This document shows positions 20,708 through 31,849 of a DNA stretch of 47,565 bases, in pieces (the first letter of the stretch is position 1; each line of letters starts with the position of its first letter). The DNA is from Hofstenia miamia (lineage: Eukaryota > Xenacoelomorpha > Acoela): contig SCFE01000020.1 of NCBI GenBank assembly GCA_004352715.1, positions 1,207,910-1,255,474 on the forward strand, in the 5' to 3' direction. Position numbers and translations under genes: made by a program. The notes beneath the pieces are model-generated. The model saw only the letters and a list, made by a program, of their open reading frames with translations. It ran no database searches and was not told the DNA's origin.

Positions 20708-21238
20708 ATGGATGAAGTATCAAGTGAAGTTCTTCGTAGAAGAATGGCTGAAGGGGGTTACTCTCTATCATGTGCTATAAGATTAAAAAACTCTGATACA
20801 CCTCAAGACATTGCTATCTATATGAACTCTGGATTTGTATGGGCGGATCGCTTAGAAGATGAGAGATATCTAATTACACATAAGAAGTTTTTTTGGCGAA
20901 CGGGATCTGAAGGCTTAATAACTTTTTGTCAAGATGATAGAAAATATGCATTCATGTGGTCAGTTCCCTATGATATATCACTGTTTGGAATACGATTGGC
21001 TGTTGGCGAAGTTTGCAGCAAAGATCCCATATCCAAAATATATAAATGTCTATTTAAGCCGCCTAAGCTGAATGCGTTGGCAGTGCCATCATATACCCAC
21101 AAAATCTATGAAAATCAAACTTCATGCAAAGATGCACTGACGTTTATCACACTAAATAATTACACCCTTTCAGCCTCTGTTAACGAATTTTCCAGGAAAC
21201 CTATTATTACATTTTCTATTGAACCAGCACCACATTAG
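20708..21238 (+). CDS. Actinoporin-like protein, copy 3 (intact)
   Basis: A 176-codon frame, the best preserved family member. Visible blocks are GGYSLSCAIRL (16-26), IAIYMNSGFVWADRLED (35-51), KKFFWRTGSEGLI (59-71), KYAFMWSVPYDISLFGIRLA (79-98), a Pro/aromatic segment LAVPSYTHKIY (124-134) and YTLSASVNEFSRKPIITFSI (152-171). These align with the actinoporin fold, notably the S-V-P-Y-D signature and the following A-V-G. The aromatic cluster that sea anemone actinoporins use to bind phosphocholine is not evident: after S-V-P-Y-D come Ile-Ser-Leu-Phe-Gly. Cysteines are present at 22, 74, 103, 114 and 140. No signal peptide or transmembrane segment is seen. The start is the first ATG after the acceptor, though the frame stays open back to the acceptor. 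Confidence 0.75.
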   Translation: MDEVSSEVLRRRMAEGGYSLSCAIRLKNSDTPQDIAIYMNSGFVWADRLEDERYLITHKKFFWRTGSEGLITFCQDDRKYAFMWSVPYDISLFGIRLAVGEVCSKDPISKIYKCLFKPPKLNALAVPSYTHKIYENQTSCKDALTFITLNNYTLSASVNEFSRKPIITFSIEPAPH

Positions 21239-21780
21239 CAAGTTGTGCTGCATATTATCATCGAATAGGAGTATGTGCTTTCCAAGTTTAAGTTCAGTAA
21301 TTTTTTTATGGAATTGTATGCATTTCAGTTGCTCTTATTGAAGAAATATACGTAATTTCTTTGTACATTATAACCTCACAGCATTTCACAAACCAGTCAT
21401 ATCATCCTTTAATTAGAAAATTTGTTAAATTCAGCCTTTTATGACATGTCTTTAAGTTAACTAGTGTAACGATTTTCAATTACTTTTTAAAATGATTTTT
21501 GTTTATTACTAAAGCTACCCAATTTTGACGCAAAAATTATGATTCTTGACCTAACAATTGTTCAATGTTGAATTAGTTTGATTTTAGAGTAAAACTAGAA
21601 GATTAAGGGAAAACATCAATTTTATTTATCACTATTTAACAGCACAGTGGTTAAAATAAAAAATAAAGTATTTCTACACGTTTTCAGGCAAAATGTTGTG
21701 ATCTTCACGTAACATTTTCTTCAGAAGATAAAAGCTTTTTTTCAACTGAACATGTCATAACGGTGCATGATTCTAATTTT
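21239..21780. other. 3' flank and non-coding interval
   Basis: Homologous for about 260 bp to the 3' flank of the gene at 42.4 kb. An AATAAA occurs at 21662-21667. No other feature recognised. Confidence 0.4.
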
Positions 21781-21789
21781 GCAAATATT

Positions 21790-22790
21790 GCATGACTGAT
21801 ATTTGACATAGTACAATTGACTGTTTTCAGCAAATTGCTTTGCTCGATTCCTTGTTGGTGGCAATCCTGAAGTGCACATCAATATTCTTTGAAGTCAAAA
21901 CACTGCAAGTCGTTGTATGCTTGGATCATAGAATATTTGTAGGATTCTACTTTTTAATTAGTTCCAAAAAACCATTATAACAACGGGTAGTTTCCGACAA
22001 TTCGATTTCCAGATGTACACTTCTGACTGCCGTTTTGACACAATTCTCATCATGTGACAACAACAGCACTATTTACCCTATCTTGTAGTCATTGGAATAG
22101 GTGGACTACCAATTTCATGAAACAAATACCTACGTGAGGTGTTCTTCATCGCCACAGCCTTCAAAGTGACCACCTGCTTATCAATATTTTTGTATTTGCT
22201 TTTGATCTTCTCCGCACAATTATGGAGTTAATGCACCACGCATGTCAAATGAAAAAGTTTTGAGTAAAAGTTCTTAAGACATTTACCAGCAGTATCATAT
22301 ATGCAGTAGTGTTGGAGAATAGCAAATGAAAATTATTCCTTGCTATCTTAATTTTATTTAAGGCTTCGTCAATCTTTTGGGAAACAATTGCATGATTTAG
22401 CAGAATATTTAGATTTACTCATACTAGCGCAAATACACACTTTGGAGTTGCAATATCACCTCCAAGAATGTTAAAATACTTTAAATAGTTAATGTCATAT
22501 TTATCAACTACCAGAAGACTTCTTTATCATTCAGAACATCTATTATACAAGTTTCTTCATTCTTTGCAATGGCCATTTCATATCTAAGAATAAATTTTGC
22601 ATGGCAGGATGTTTCATTTTTTTTTAATGGCGATTGGCTGCCAAAAATGCCTTTAACAAAGTCTTTGTCTGGAGTAGTATTAAAGTTTTGCTGTCTTGAT
22701 TAACCTTGCTGTAAACTCATGTCAATATGTCACTTGTGTATTGCCGACTTCCTATGGCTTTGCATAAAAAATTTTTCGTGATGGACGGAT
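21790..22790 (-). pseudogene. hAT-like transposase relic (CGBP1-associated type), second copy
   Basis: Minus-strand translation, in changing frames, gives YCIYDTAGKCLKNFYSKLF, HLTCVVH then LHNCAEKIKSKYKNIDKQVV and LKAVAMKNTSRRYLFHEIG, then SPPIPMTTR. This matches the H-V-T-C-x-A-H-x-x-H-N-C-A block and the P-P-x-P-V-x-T-R-W block of this family. Upstream (about 22600-22700) are degraded N-terminal pieces. There are many stops. It belongs to the same broad family as the relic at 18130-19690, but the conserved blocks visible in the two copies do not overlap much. Confidence 0.5.
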
Positions 22791-22839
22791 TCATTTCATA
22801 GAGTAGAGTGCAAAACAGTTTATCATTTGGGGTGCATTC

Positions 22840-23147
22840 TTAAAATTTTTATGTAAAAACTAAAATACAACCTAGATTTTTATGTAAAAATGGCCCACCT
22901 AGATTTTAGGTAAAATGCCTAAAATTGGGACACCCTAATATTTAGGGAGAATACCGAAAATATTCTAGGTATTTTTTGAAGAATTTTATGTGTCTCTATT
23001 TTAGGTATGCATTTTTCACCTAAAAATCCAGGTAATTTTTTAGGTGTCTCAATTTCAGGTATTTTACTTAAAATCTAGATAGGCCTTTTTTACTTGAAAA
23101 TCCAGGTGATTTTTTTATAGGTATTTGTATTTTGGGAAGATAGCGAA
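22840..23147. mobile_element. Foldback-type repeat element
   Basis: The left half contains AAAATACAACCTAGATTTTT and, around 22896-22934, CACCTAGATTTTAGGTAAAA. The right half (23040-23140) contains their reverse complements with modest divergence, including ATTTTACTTAAAATCTAGAT and TATTTGTATTTTGGGAAG. Many short AAAATC-CAGGT units lie between. No coding content and no clear target duplication. Confidence 0.6.
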
Positions 23148-23643
23148 AGTATTTGTGTAGATACTTGAAATTAATATTATTTTTGAAATGTAATGCTATA
23201 TACATACAATCTTAGATTTTATTAATGTTCAAAAATGATTGTACAGTAAATGTCCAAACAAAATATATTTATTACAATGCATTATGCATTAATTTTGAGT
23301 TTATGTACAAAATTTTGACATTCAATGGGAATGCTATCTGTATAATGCTAATGATTTCCATACAGCAGTTTATCTTTTAAAATCCAAAAATGTTTTATTT
23401 CGACATTGTAGTAACAATTGAGGCAGTGAGAAATCTTAACCATTTTGTCAATGGCTTCTAAAATTAACTCAACAGCCAATAGTTTTTTATTAAATGTGAA
23501 AAAAGTTTGATTCAGAGTCACCAAAATCACTCCAGAAATCTTACATAACTCTAAATAGAGAAACCAACATCAGAACAATTCATTTAATGTAGTTAAACCA
23601 TACAATCAACTAAAAAAATAAATTTTATGTTTACCCCTTGCAA

Positions 23644-23687
<44 letters not shown>

Positions 23688-24125
23688 CAGCACATTTTTG
23701 GACATTGGATGATTTAGCTGGTGGTAGCTTCCAAAACAACAGATGTTACAAAGGAGTGGAAGAAACCGTTTTTTTAAAACCAAACCCTAATTTAGCATTA
23801 CAATACACAAATTTACACATTTTTAATTGGTACAAAATTATGTACCTCAGCACTGAAGAGGTTTATAATACATTTACATATTAACACAGCACATAATCGT
23901 ATGTAATTATATCCTATGTACACATGCAATGTAAGTATTCACTAAATTGTCAGATATTGTTCTCTGATAAAGAATTTTAATCTATCACGGGTAGCGGAAT
24001 TTATGTGCGTAACTGCAATTATTTTTTAGTGATGCAGTGGAAATGTACATGCTTGTATAGGGTATAACAAAAGTAACCAAACGTTTGCAAAATGAAAGCA
24101 AAAAACTAGTTACTAGGCTGAACAT
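23148..24125. other. AT-rich interval without recognised genes
   Basis: Contains the (TA)n run at 23647-23681. Short open frames here lack motifs. Confidence 0.35.
23647..23681. repeat. (TA)n microsatellite
   Basis: About 17 uninterrupted AT dinucleotides. Confidence 0.95.
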
Positions 24126-24325
24126 TACAGTACAGCGAGATTTAAAAGACATGGTTTTCACGTCTATCGCCCAGTACTTCTTCATGCACTTCAAGAAGAC
24201 GATCACGATAGAGGACTGGATTTCTGTGAACTGTTTCAGAGGATGCATGTGAATGACCCCAATTTTATCGCAAAGATTATCTGGTCAGATGAGGCCGTAT
24301 TCAAGCTAAATGGCACAATCAAATG
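24125..24325 (+). pseudogene. Mariner/Tc1-like transposase fragment (different family)
   Basis: The + strand gives VQRDLKRHGFHVYRPVLLHA (frame adjusted once) then LQEDDHDRGLDFCELFQRMH and DPNFIAKIIWSDEAVFKLNG. This is the stretch from the end of the helix-turn-helix to the first catalytic Asp (W-S-D-E-A) of IS630/mariner-like transposases. It ends at a stop soon after, and no second or third catalytic block is found downstream. It is clearly distinct from the Tc1-like copies at 3.6 and 14.2 kb. Confidence 0.75.
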
Positions 24326-24634
24326 ATATAACATAACTATTTTCTATGATGCATCAAAATTCGTGCCATATCATTAGATTTGGTGAACAAGGTGTGCCGG
24401 TCTGTTCTTGAACGGATTAACAAATGTACATTTTGTCGTTTGCAGTTCCTTAACACGCGCTTTACTACACTCCATTTACCACGCGATTACTGAATTGGGT
24501 CATTTTGACCCATATCAAAAATTAGCGCACTTGTTTGAGAAAATAACCTTTTCAAACTTTTTTGTTGAGCTTTTATCAATACCTTTTACTTCTCTTAGAT
24601 CATGTAAAGTAAGATTGAAAGAAGAAGCTGCCAT

Positions 24635-26908
24635 TTGGAAAATGAATTGGTTTTAGCTGTTTCTGAAAATAAAGACATTATTTTAATGGGAGACTACAAC
24701 ATTAATTATTTGGACCAAAAAGAACGAGATAAAATTGACAATTTACTAAATATGTTTAATCTGAATATTGTTAATAAAATTACGCCGTCAAGGGTCACTG
24801 CAACGAGTAGCACGCTTATTGATTACTTCATAATGTCAGATAATGATTTTTCAAAACTTACATATTTTACAGCTGAATGTCCGTTCTCCGATCATTGCAT
24901 TACTTCCATTAGCTTTATAACAACGAAACCAGTAAATTCAATAGTTAGGAAATGGACCACAATTCGGGAAAAAAATAATCATAATGTTGAAGAACTAAAA
25001 TTATCGCTGACTTTTGAACATTGGCATGAAGTGTATTATGCACAAGATACTAATTCTATGATGGAAAATTTCATTTCAATCTTTGAAAAACACCTTAATA
25101 TTTTCTGTCCAGAAAAGAAGATCTTAATTAACAAAAATTTTAAAAATTGTGCCTCTAAATATAANNNNNNNNNNNNNNNNNNNNNNNNNNNNNNNNNNNN
25201 NNNNNNNNNNNNNNNNNNNNNNNNNNNNNNNNNNNNNNNNNNNNNNNNNNNNNNNNNNNNNNNNNNNNNNNNNNNNNNNNNNNNNNNNNNNNNNNNNNNN
25301 NNNNNNNNNNNNNNNNNNNNNNNNNNNNNNNNNNNNNNNNNNNNNNNNNNNNNNNNNNNNNNNNNNNNNNNNNNNNNNNNNNNNNNNNNNNNNNNNNNNN
25401 NNNNNNNNNNNNNNNNNNNNNNNNNNNNNNNNNNNNNNNNNNNNNNNNNNNNNNNNNNNNNNNNNNNNNNNNNNNNNNNNNNNNNNNNNNNNNNNNNNNN
25501 NNNNNNNNNNNNNNNNNNNNNNNNNNNNNNNNNNNNNNNNNNNNNNNNNNNNNNNNNNNNNNNNNNNNNNNNNNNNNNNNNNNNNNNNNNNNNNNNNNNN
25601 NNNNNNNNNNNNNNNNNNNNNNNNNNNNNNNNNNNNNNNNNNNNNNNNNNNNNNNNNNNNNNNNNNNNNNNNNNNNNNNNNNNNNNNNNNNNNNNNNNNN
25701 NNNNNNNNNNNNNNNNNNNNNNNNNNNNNNNNNNNNNNNNNNNNNNNNNNNNNNNNNNNNNNNNNNNNNNNNNNNNNNNNNNNNNNNNNNNNNNNNNNNN
25801 NNNNNNNNNNNNNNNNNNNNNNNNNNNNNNNNNNNNNNNNNNNNNNNNNNNNNNNNNNNNNNNNNNNNNNNNNNNNNNNNNNNNNNNNNNNNNNNNNNNN
25901 NNNNNNNNNNNNNNNNNNNNNNNNNNNNNNNNNNNNNNNNNNNNNNNNNNNNNNNNNNNNNNNNNNNNNNNNNNNNNNNNNNNNNNNNNNNNNNNNNNNN
26001 NNNNNNNNNNNNNNNNNNNNNNNNNNNNNNNNNNNNNNNNNNNNNNNNNNNNNNNNNNNNNNNNNNNNNNNNNNNNNNNNNNNNNNNNNNNNNNNNNNNN
26101 NNNNNNNNNNNNNNNNNNNNNNNNNNNNNNNNNNNNNNNNNNNNNNNNNNNNNNNNNAAAAAACTGAATTTTGCATCTTGAATCCTCAGGGGAAAAGTGT
26201 ATTCCTACCCAATTCTTCACTTACTTTTAATAACGCCTCAATCTCCCCTAAAGAATCCTTCAAATATCTTGGTATAACTATTGACTCAAAATTAACATAC
26301 AAGCAGCAAGTAAAAGAAATTTTAAAACGCATGGCAATGAGTATTAAAACATTATCACACGTAGCTGAACATTTACCCTCTGCCATTATGATTCAATTAT
26401 TTCATGCTCTAGTAATGAGTCATCTTAATTATGCAAATACACTTTTTTCAAGCTTAAATGAATCATTAGTAAAAAAACTTACAATACAATTAAAATGGGC
26501 ATTGAATGTTTGTCAGAAAAACTGCTCCAAAACAAGAAATTACATTTTGTCATCTTTGCTGTTTCCAAATCAACTCTTTATTTTTAATATTTTGATAAAG
26601 TTTTTTAAAATAACAAATCAATTACCTCCTTATAATTCAATATCATTTCCAAACTTTTTTCATAAGCGCAATATAAGAAATAATCATTATACTAGCATTA
26701 AATTTCGTAAAAAATCAAGCAAAAGTCTTTTATTAATGTTGCAATTCGCAATTGGAATCGATTACCAAGTGAAATTAAAATGATTAAGAGTGCAATTACG
26801 TTTAAAAGAAAATTAAAAGCATTTATGTTGAAGGAAAAATTCATTTTGGGTAAATCATGGTTAGGATTCAAATTTTACAATAAAGATTATACAATAACGC
26901 GCAATTAA
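24635..26908 (+). pseudogene. LINE ORF2 relic: APE endonuclease plus reverse transcriptase
   Basis: The 5' part shows IILMGDYNINYL (the G-D-x-N catalytic motif), STLIDYFIMS and CPFSDHCI (the S-D-H motif) of the APE-type endonuclease. A 993-bp run of N (25165-26157) hides most of the reverse transcriptase. After the gap come KTEFCILNP, FKYLGITIDSKLTYKQQV, a helical thumb region with HLNYANTLFSSLNESLVKKL and the C-terminus. A single-base shift in the A-run near 26709 moves the end into another frame, where NVAIRNWNRLPSEIKMI and KLKAFMLKEKFILG continue to a stop at 26906. A relative lies at 36590-37690. Best guess is a jockey-group LINE. Confidence 0.8.
25165..26157. other. Assembly gap (993 N)
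   Basis: Falls inside the LINE. Long open frames on both strands that cross it are N-only artefacts. Confidence 0.99.
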
Positions 26909-27277
26909 TTTCCATAGCCTGAACAGAACAGATTTTGTAGTCCTATTTTTTTTTGTAAATATAGTTATTTGTTATCATTCTTGACGCTATTCAGATAATA
27001 ACCAGTTTTGTAATTGAAAATATTATCTGAATAAAGAATATCTTATCTTATCTTATCTTATTTAACTTTTATATATAAGTAAAAATATAACCGATGATTA
27101 ATTTACATGCATTTCTTAGTGAAATTATAATGTAAACTTTCTCACATACATGTATATACAAATATTTAGAATTACTTTTGGAGTATGAATATCTTTAGAT
27201 ATCCAGGTAAATTGTTTCAATAACTAAACACTATTTTATCACATCTTGCAACAAAAAACAGAACAATCTGATCAGTT

Positions 27278-28965
27278 TCAGTGACAATCATAGCAAAAAC
27301 AAGACATCGCGGAATGTGCACCACAGACAAAGCGAAAACATTTGTCACATTTTTTTGAATATTTTGTTGCTTTTGACAATTGAGGACACTTGAAGCATCT
27401 TCCTCGCTTTTGAGCTCTGGTTGATCGAGAACCGCACGTAGAGGATGATGTTGGCCAGAGATGCTGCTGTTCACGCTCAGCCATAACACGTGGCGATTTC
27501 GGAATATGACTGGACAAGGTGCGTGATCTCATGCAAATCTTCATCAAACTGTCAGAAACTTCCATCAGATAATTGTATCTGCCTCGATCAGTGCGTCGAA
27601 CTGTTGGGAAAAGTGTATAATACATGACAAATCCAGCTAAAGCTCTGACATCGAGCATCACCTTGAAAAGTCTCATGGGCCATCGGCGGGTGGCTTTCTG
27701 TGAAGAGTAGTGTCCAACCATTGCATCCATCACATAGACACCGCATTTTTGTGAATTATAATCCATTATGATGTCGGGTTTGTGCGGTGGATCAGGGGAT
27801 ATTGACTGATCAAAATGTGATGAGGATAACAGCAACACAGCCTTACTATGTTTCGAGATATATGACACAAGTTTTGCACTGTCGGTATGACCAAACAATG
27901 ACGAATGCAGCTGTCGGCCTCAAGTGGCCACAAACTCTGTGGGCACCATGCGTTTTTTTCTCTTTACTGTTCCCAGATAACTCAGTCGATGCTGCTTCAG
28001 CTTCGTCAATAGCTCCATGCTCGTGAAAAAATTATCAGCACAAATGTTCCTGCTTGTGTTGAACAGAGGTTGTCCAGGACAACGCGCTTCAATTGACCGA
28101 TTTTACACTGCTTGTGAGGCAGCCGTCCACAGTAAACTTGACCATTATATGGATAAAATGTCTCAGCGTCGCAGAGCCACCAAATCTTTATAACATACTT
28201 CGCTGGTTTCAATGGTATATACTGCCTGAAGCGGCACCCCCCCCCATGAAAGGGTGCAAGCATCTCATCCACAGTGCATGTCGGACCTGGAATATAAAAA
28301 CGAAGACCTTGAATGAACATATACCAAATTTCTCCATTCGCTGCAAGCTTGTTGGTTGCCTCGCGTTTAGCACAAATGACACTGACATCAAAGAACAAAT
28401 GTTGCAGTATCTTGACAAAGTGTATTCGTGACATGGTTGCGTTGTATATAGGCCGTCCATGTTCTTTGTGGAAAAGTGTACTTGCAGATAGGTGATTATC
28501 CTGATTGACTATAGCAAACAAAAAAATCCCAAGAAAGCCATCCAGTTCGTCAAGGGTCAAAAGTAGAAAACGTGGGTCAACAGAAACAGCATGGTCTTTT
28601 GTTTGTGTAAAATTTTGATCAGTATATCACGAGAGAAAAAATGAGTGAATCTATCAATTGGTGGTGAGGAAATATTCTTCTCAGTGACATGACGTGGTAG
28701 AGAGCGTCCTTGACACAGGATATTTATCCTGCGAGTGTGAGAAAAAGGCGAAGGAGTCTTACCACATTGAATAGTTCCATTTCATGATACATAGAATAGA
28801 ATGAATTGGAAGCAGCACTTTCCATGCTACTATTATCCACATCACTAATTGCACTGTCGTCACTTTCTGCGCTGTCATTGCTTGGGCTGCTGTGGTTGCT
28901 CGCCATACTGTCCACATCACTCACGGTATTTTCACTGTCGTTTGCAAGGTCATCACCTCTGGCCA
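27278..28965 (-). pseudogene. piggyBac-like transposase, copy 1
   Basis: Minus strand. Start MARGDDLANDSENTVSDVDS, an acidic Ser/Asp-rich N-terminus. After a break comes DHAVSVDPRFLLLTLDELDG, then RIHFVKILQHLFFD. The first catalytic Asp is in CTVDEMLAPFHGG, followed by RFRQYIPLKPAKYVIKIWWL. The second catalytic Asp lies in ICADNFFTSMELL, reached only after a frameshift near 28030. An in-frame stop follows near 27918. The third expected Asp (G-V-D) is Tyr: YNSQKCGVYVMDAMV. The block KATRRWPMRLFKVMLD is conserved, and the C-terminal Cys-rich domain RCFKCPQLSK...KKCDKCFRFVCG ends at 27278. Inactive by frameshift, stop and catalytic loss. The TTAA-flanked ends were not found. Confidence 0.85.
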
Positions 28966-29290
28966 TAATGTATCCATAACCATAAAAATCGGGGGATGTC
29001 TTGAGTGAGGCATAATTCTTGGTTGGTGTATGCTCAAAAATAATTATTGACTGCAATTTTTGAAAAGGAAGCTTGTGCCACTGAAACAAACTGTAACATA
29101 GAGGAATTGGCCTATACAGCGTGAATGCAATGTTGTGAATGCTGAGCACTTATTGCATGCCCGCATTATCAAGCAGTATACATGCGTGTGTGGCCAGAAA
29201 GGGGAGCAATTTGAATTGAGTTTGAAATTCAAGGTTGTTTTCGTCGTTTAGCAGCGCTCAATTTATTTGTTTTAGAAATTAATTTGACTT

Positions 29291-29328
29291 CATGCTACCC
29301 TGTAGGCTACATCAATGTAAGTAGCATG
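29291..29328. repeat. Small hairpin CATGCTAC/GTAGCATG
   Basis: Eight-base perfect arms (29291-29298 and 29321-29328) with an internal GTAGGCTAC near-palindrome. It lies beyond the 5' side of the piggyBac gene and may be a subterminal repeat of that element. This is weak. Confidence 0.35.
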
Positions 29329-29496
29329 ACATACCATTCATACATGTAGACCCTGCCTTTTGTCACATGACGTCAATTTCAGTTTCTTTAAGTCAAAATA
29401 ATAATAAGAAAGTAATTATACATTTCTATGAAAACTTTAATAGACAAATAAACATTAAGTTTATGCTACGACAATCAAAATGACCCAATTCAGCAA

Positions 29497-31445
29497 GCAA
29501 AAATCAATGTGTATAATTTTTAGTTTCAGTCAGTTGTTGGCTAAAAGACATTTAAATACATGTGACTAAAACAGGATAGTCAATAACATATCAGAAACCA
29601 ATATGAATAAATTTGTTCTGTGTAAATTTAAAAACATGTTTGGTGAAATGAGAAATATTATAATATACATAGCCAACAAAAACAAAAGTATTAACATACC
29701 TTATTATTTGCATTTGAAATCACCAGGCCAAAACACTTTGCCTTTAATCTTTGAGCCACAATGTTAATCAGTCACCAATTTGTGCTGTTCTTCTACACTA
29801 TGGAAAGTAACACTTGATGGCCACTATCATTTTAATTCCCCATGCCAAAACATTACTCTCTACACTGTGTGACAAGATTAGTTAGCTATTATTAATTTAT
29901 ATAATAGTTGTAAAAAACACAAAGTTCACACTCACTCACATGAAATAATAAAAAATATTCAGCAAATAAATAATGAAATAATATTGTAATTTTAAAGTTC
30001 TTTGTTCTATTTAATGAAACATATCTATTGAAAATAGTCATGTTTCAGCTATTCATTTTAAATTATTTGTTATATTATGCATGACATTGCTTTGTATTAG
30101 AAAACCTATTTCTTTCATATGTTAAAGAATAGATAAAATTCATGGTGGTTAAGGGTAAATTGAAAAGAAAGCTTGCTTAATTTAGCAATGTTTTATACCT
30201 AGCTATAAAATGAATAGTTTGATTTTACACTGTTTTTATTAAACAGGTATGTTTATTGTTGGATTTTACTGAAAATGCATTTAAATTTTGGTTTTTGATC
30301 AGCAATCAGGATTTGTGTAGCAATGCTTGGGTGAATTGATTTCCTGAACACTTATTAACTTTCTTATTTTCAATAAATAATTAATTTTGTAGCTTCTTTA
30401 AGTATTTTTGTTTCTTATTATATTGAGTAACATGGCATTAAATAATACTTGTCTAAGTCAAATAATGTTATTTTGACAGGTCAAATTCATGTGTTATCTT
30501 TGAGCCATAGTCACCAATCTAATTAAAATGAGAGCAAAAATATTAGATCTAAATTGTTAGTCCTGTTCAAGCTGATACTGTGCATTGAATTAAATCTCAA
30601 AATACAAGTAAAGATTAGGGTTTAGTTTAGATCATGAAATATGTCTACAAATAGAAACATTGGTACATCTTTGATCCTTGAATTTAATGTCTTTGTTTTC
30701 ATGACTTGTACTAATTTTTCTATATTTCCAATAAATTATTAATTCATAATTTTCACAAAATTTATACATGTTGATTTCCACTTTGTTGGGGGAATATTAT
30801 TATTTGTACTTGTTTTACAAATTTCTTATTATTGATTCTACTTCTCAAATTCTTTGTAAATACTTTATTATTAATACAAAATATTTATCATGTAGATTTA
30901 TATGCCCTGTTTTCTAACAATAGACTTGATTGTTCCATGTGAGTGAGAGTGAAAATTGTGTTTTTGCAACTATTGTATAAAGGAACTATTAATTTTAGAA
31001 GGTGGAATCAAGGAGATGCTTTCTCATTAATAATAGCTAACTAATCTTGTCACACAGTTTAGAAAGTAATGTTTTGGCATGAGAATTAAAATTATAGTTG
31101 CAATCATGTTATACTTTCCATAATGTAGAATAACAGCACAAATTGGTGACTAATTAACTTTGTGACTCAAAGATTAAATGCAAAGTGTTTTGGACTGGTG
31201 ATTTCAATTTCATCTACATGCAAATAACAAGGTATGTCAATATTTTTGTTTTTGTTGGCTATGTATATTATAATTTTTCTCATTTCACTAAACATGTTTT
31301 TAAATTTACACTTTAAAATGAAAGTATATGTATTGATTTCTGATATGTTATTGAATATCCTGTTTTAATCACATGTGTTTAAATATCTTTTGACTAAGAA
31401 CTAACTGAAACTAAAAAGTATACGCATTAATTTTTGCTTTTTTGT
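29497..31445. repeat. Very long imperfect inverted repeat (arms about 0.5 kb)
   Basis: The left arm (29497-about 30000) matches the reverse complement of the right arm (about 30900-31445). Shared text includes CATAGCCAACAAAAACAAAA, TTAAAAACATGTTT, TCACCAATTTGTGCTGTT and GTGTGACAAGATTAGTTAGC. Divergence looks like roughly 10% with small indels. The roughly 900-bp spacer is not obviously paired. No coding region or terminal motif was found. It may be an old palindromic transposon or an inverted duplication. Confidence 0.8.
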
Positions 31446-31849
31446 TCCATTTAGATGATATTAACTGAATATGTATTATATTTTCAAGTCATAGTAGAGC
31501 TTATACCTTGGTTAAACAACTTTATAGGCATTGTTTTTCAAAATATTGACCTATACCTATAAAATATTAGTTTGAGATTTTTTCAAAATTCTTAGTGATC
31601 TGTCTTTTAAATACCATGTGCCTGTATTGCTGCATATGAATAATAGACTATTTACTATCCATTTACAAGCATTTGTACATTTAGAAGACAATTTCAGTAT
31701 GGAGTTGTGACTAATTTGATAATCAGAATTCATATGTATAGATGGGAAATCAAATGTGTAGCAATGCATCATCTACAAGAATAGTAAATCATCTGAAAAA
31801 TTATACATTAAAGATACAAAGCAGTGGAAAGCAGGAAACCCATGTACTC

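Larger units (their letters stand above)
20337..21500 (+). repeat. Segmental duplication unit around actinoporin-like copy 3
   Basis: Upstream text (TTTAGAATACTTTAAATTTA, GACTTGGTCTCAGGTTAAG) and downstream text (AAGTTAACTAGTG, GATTTTCAATTA) recur, diverged, around the gene at 42.4 kb. The similarity runs well beyond the coding region, so the copy arose by DNA duplication and not retroposition. Confidence 0.75.
24632..27062 (+). mobile_element. 5'-truncated APE-type LINE with TATCT tail
   Basis: The element begins abruptly inside the endonuclease domain, continues through a gap into the reverse transcriptase C-terminus and a 150-bp 3' UTR, and ends in ATCTTATCTTATCTTATCTT (near 27040-27062). 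A simple-repeat 3' tail and 5' truncation are typical of target-primed reverse transcription. No target duplication was identified. Confidence 0.8.

Noticed and set aside
24635-26783. Open frames of 350-544 codons on both strands across 25165-26157
   Set aside because: They are long only because the 993-N gap contains no stop codons. Only the ends on the + strand are real LINE sequence.
28093-28431. 112-codon + strand open frame
   Set aside because: Lies opposite the piggyBac transposase coding strand, which has clear motifs. It is a shadow frame.
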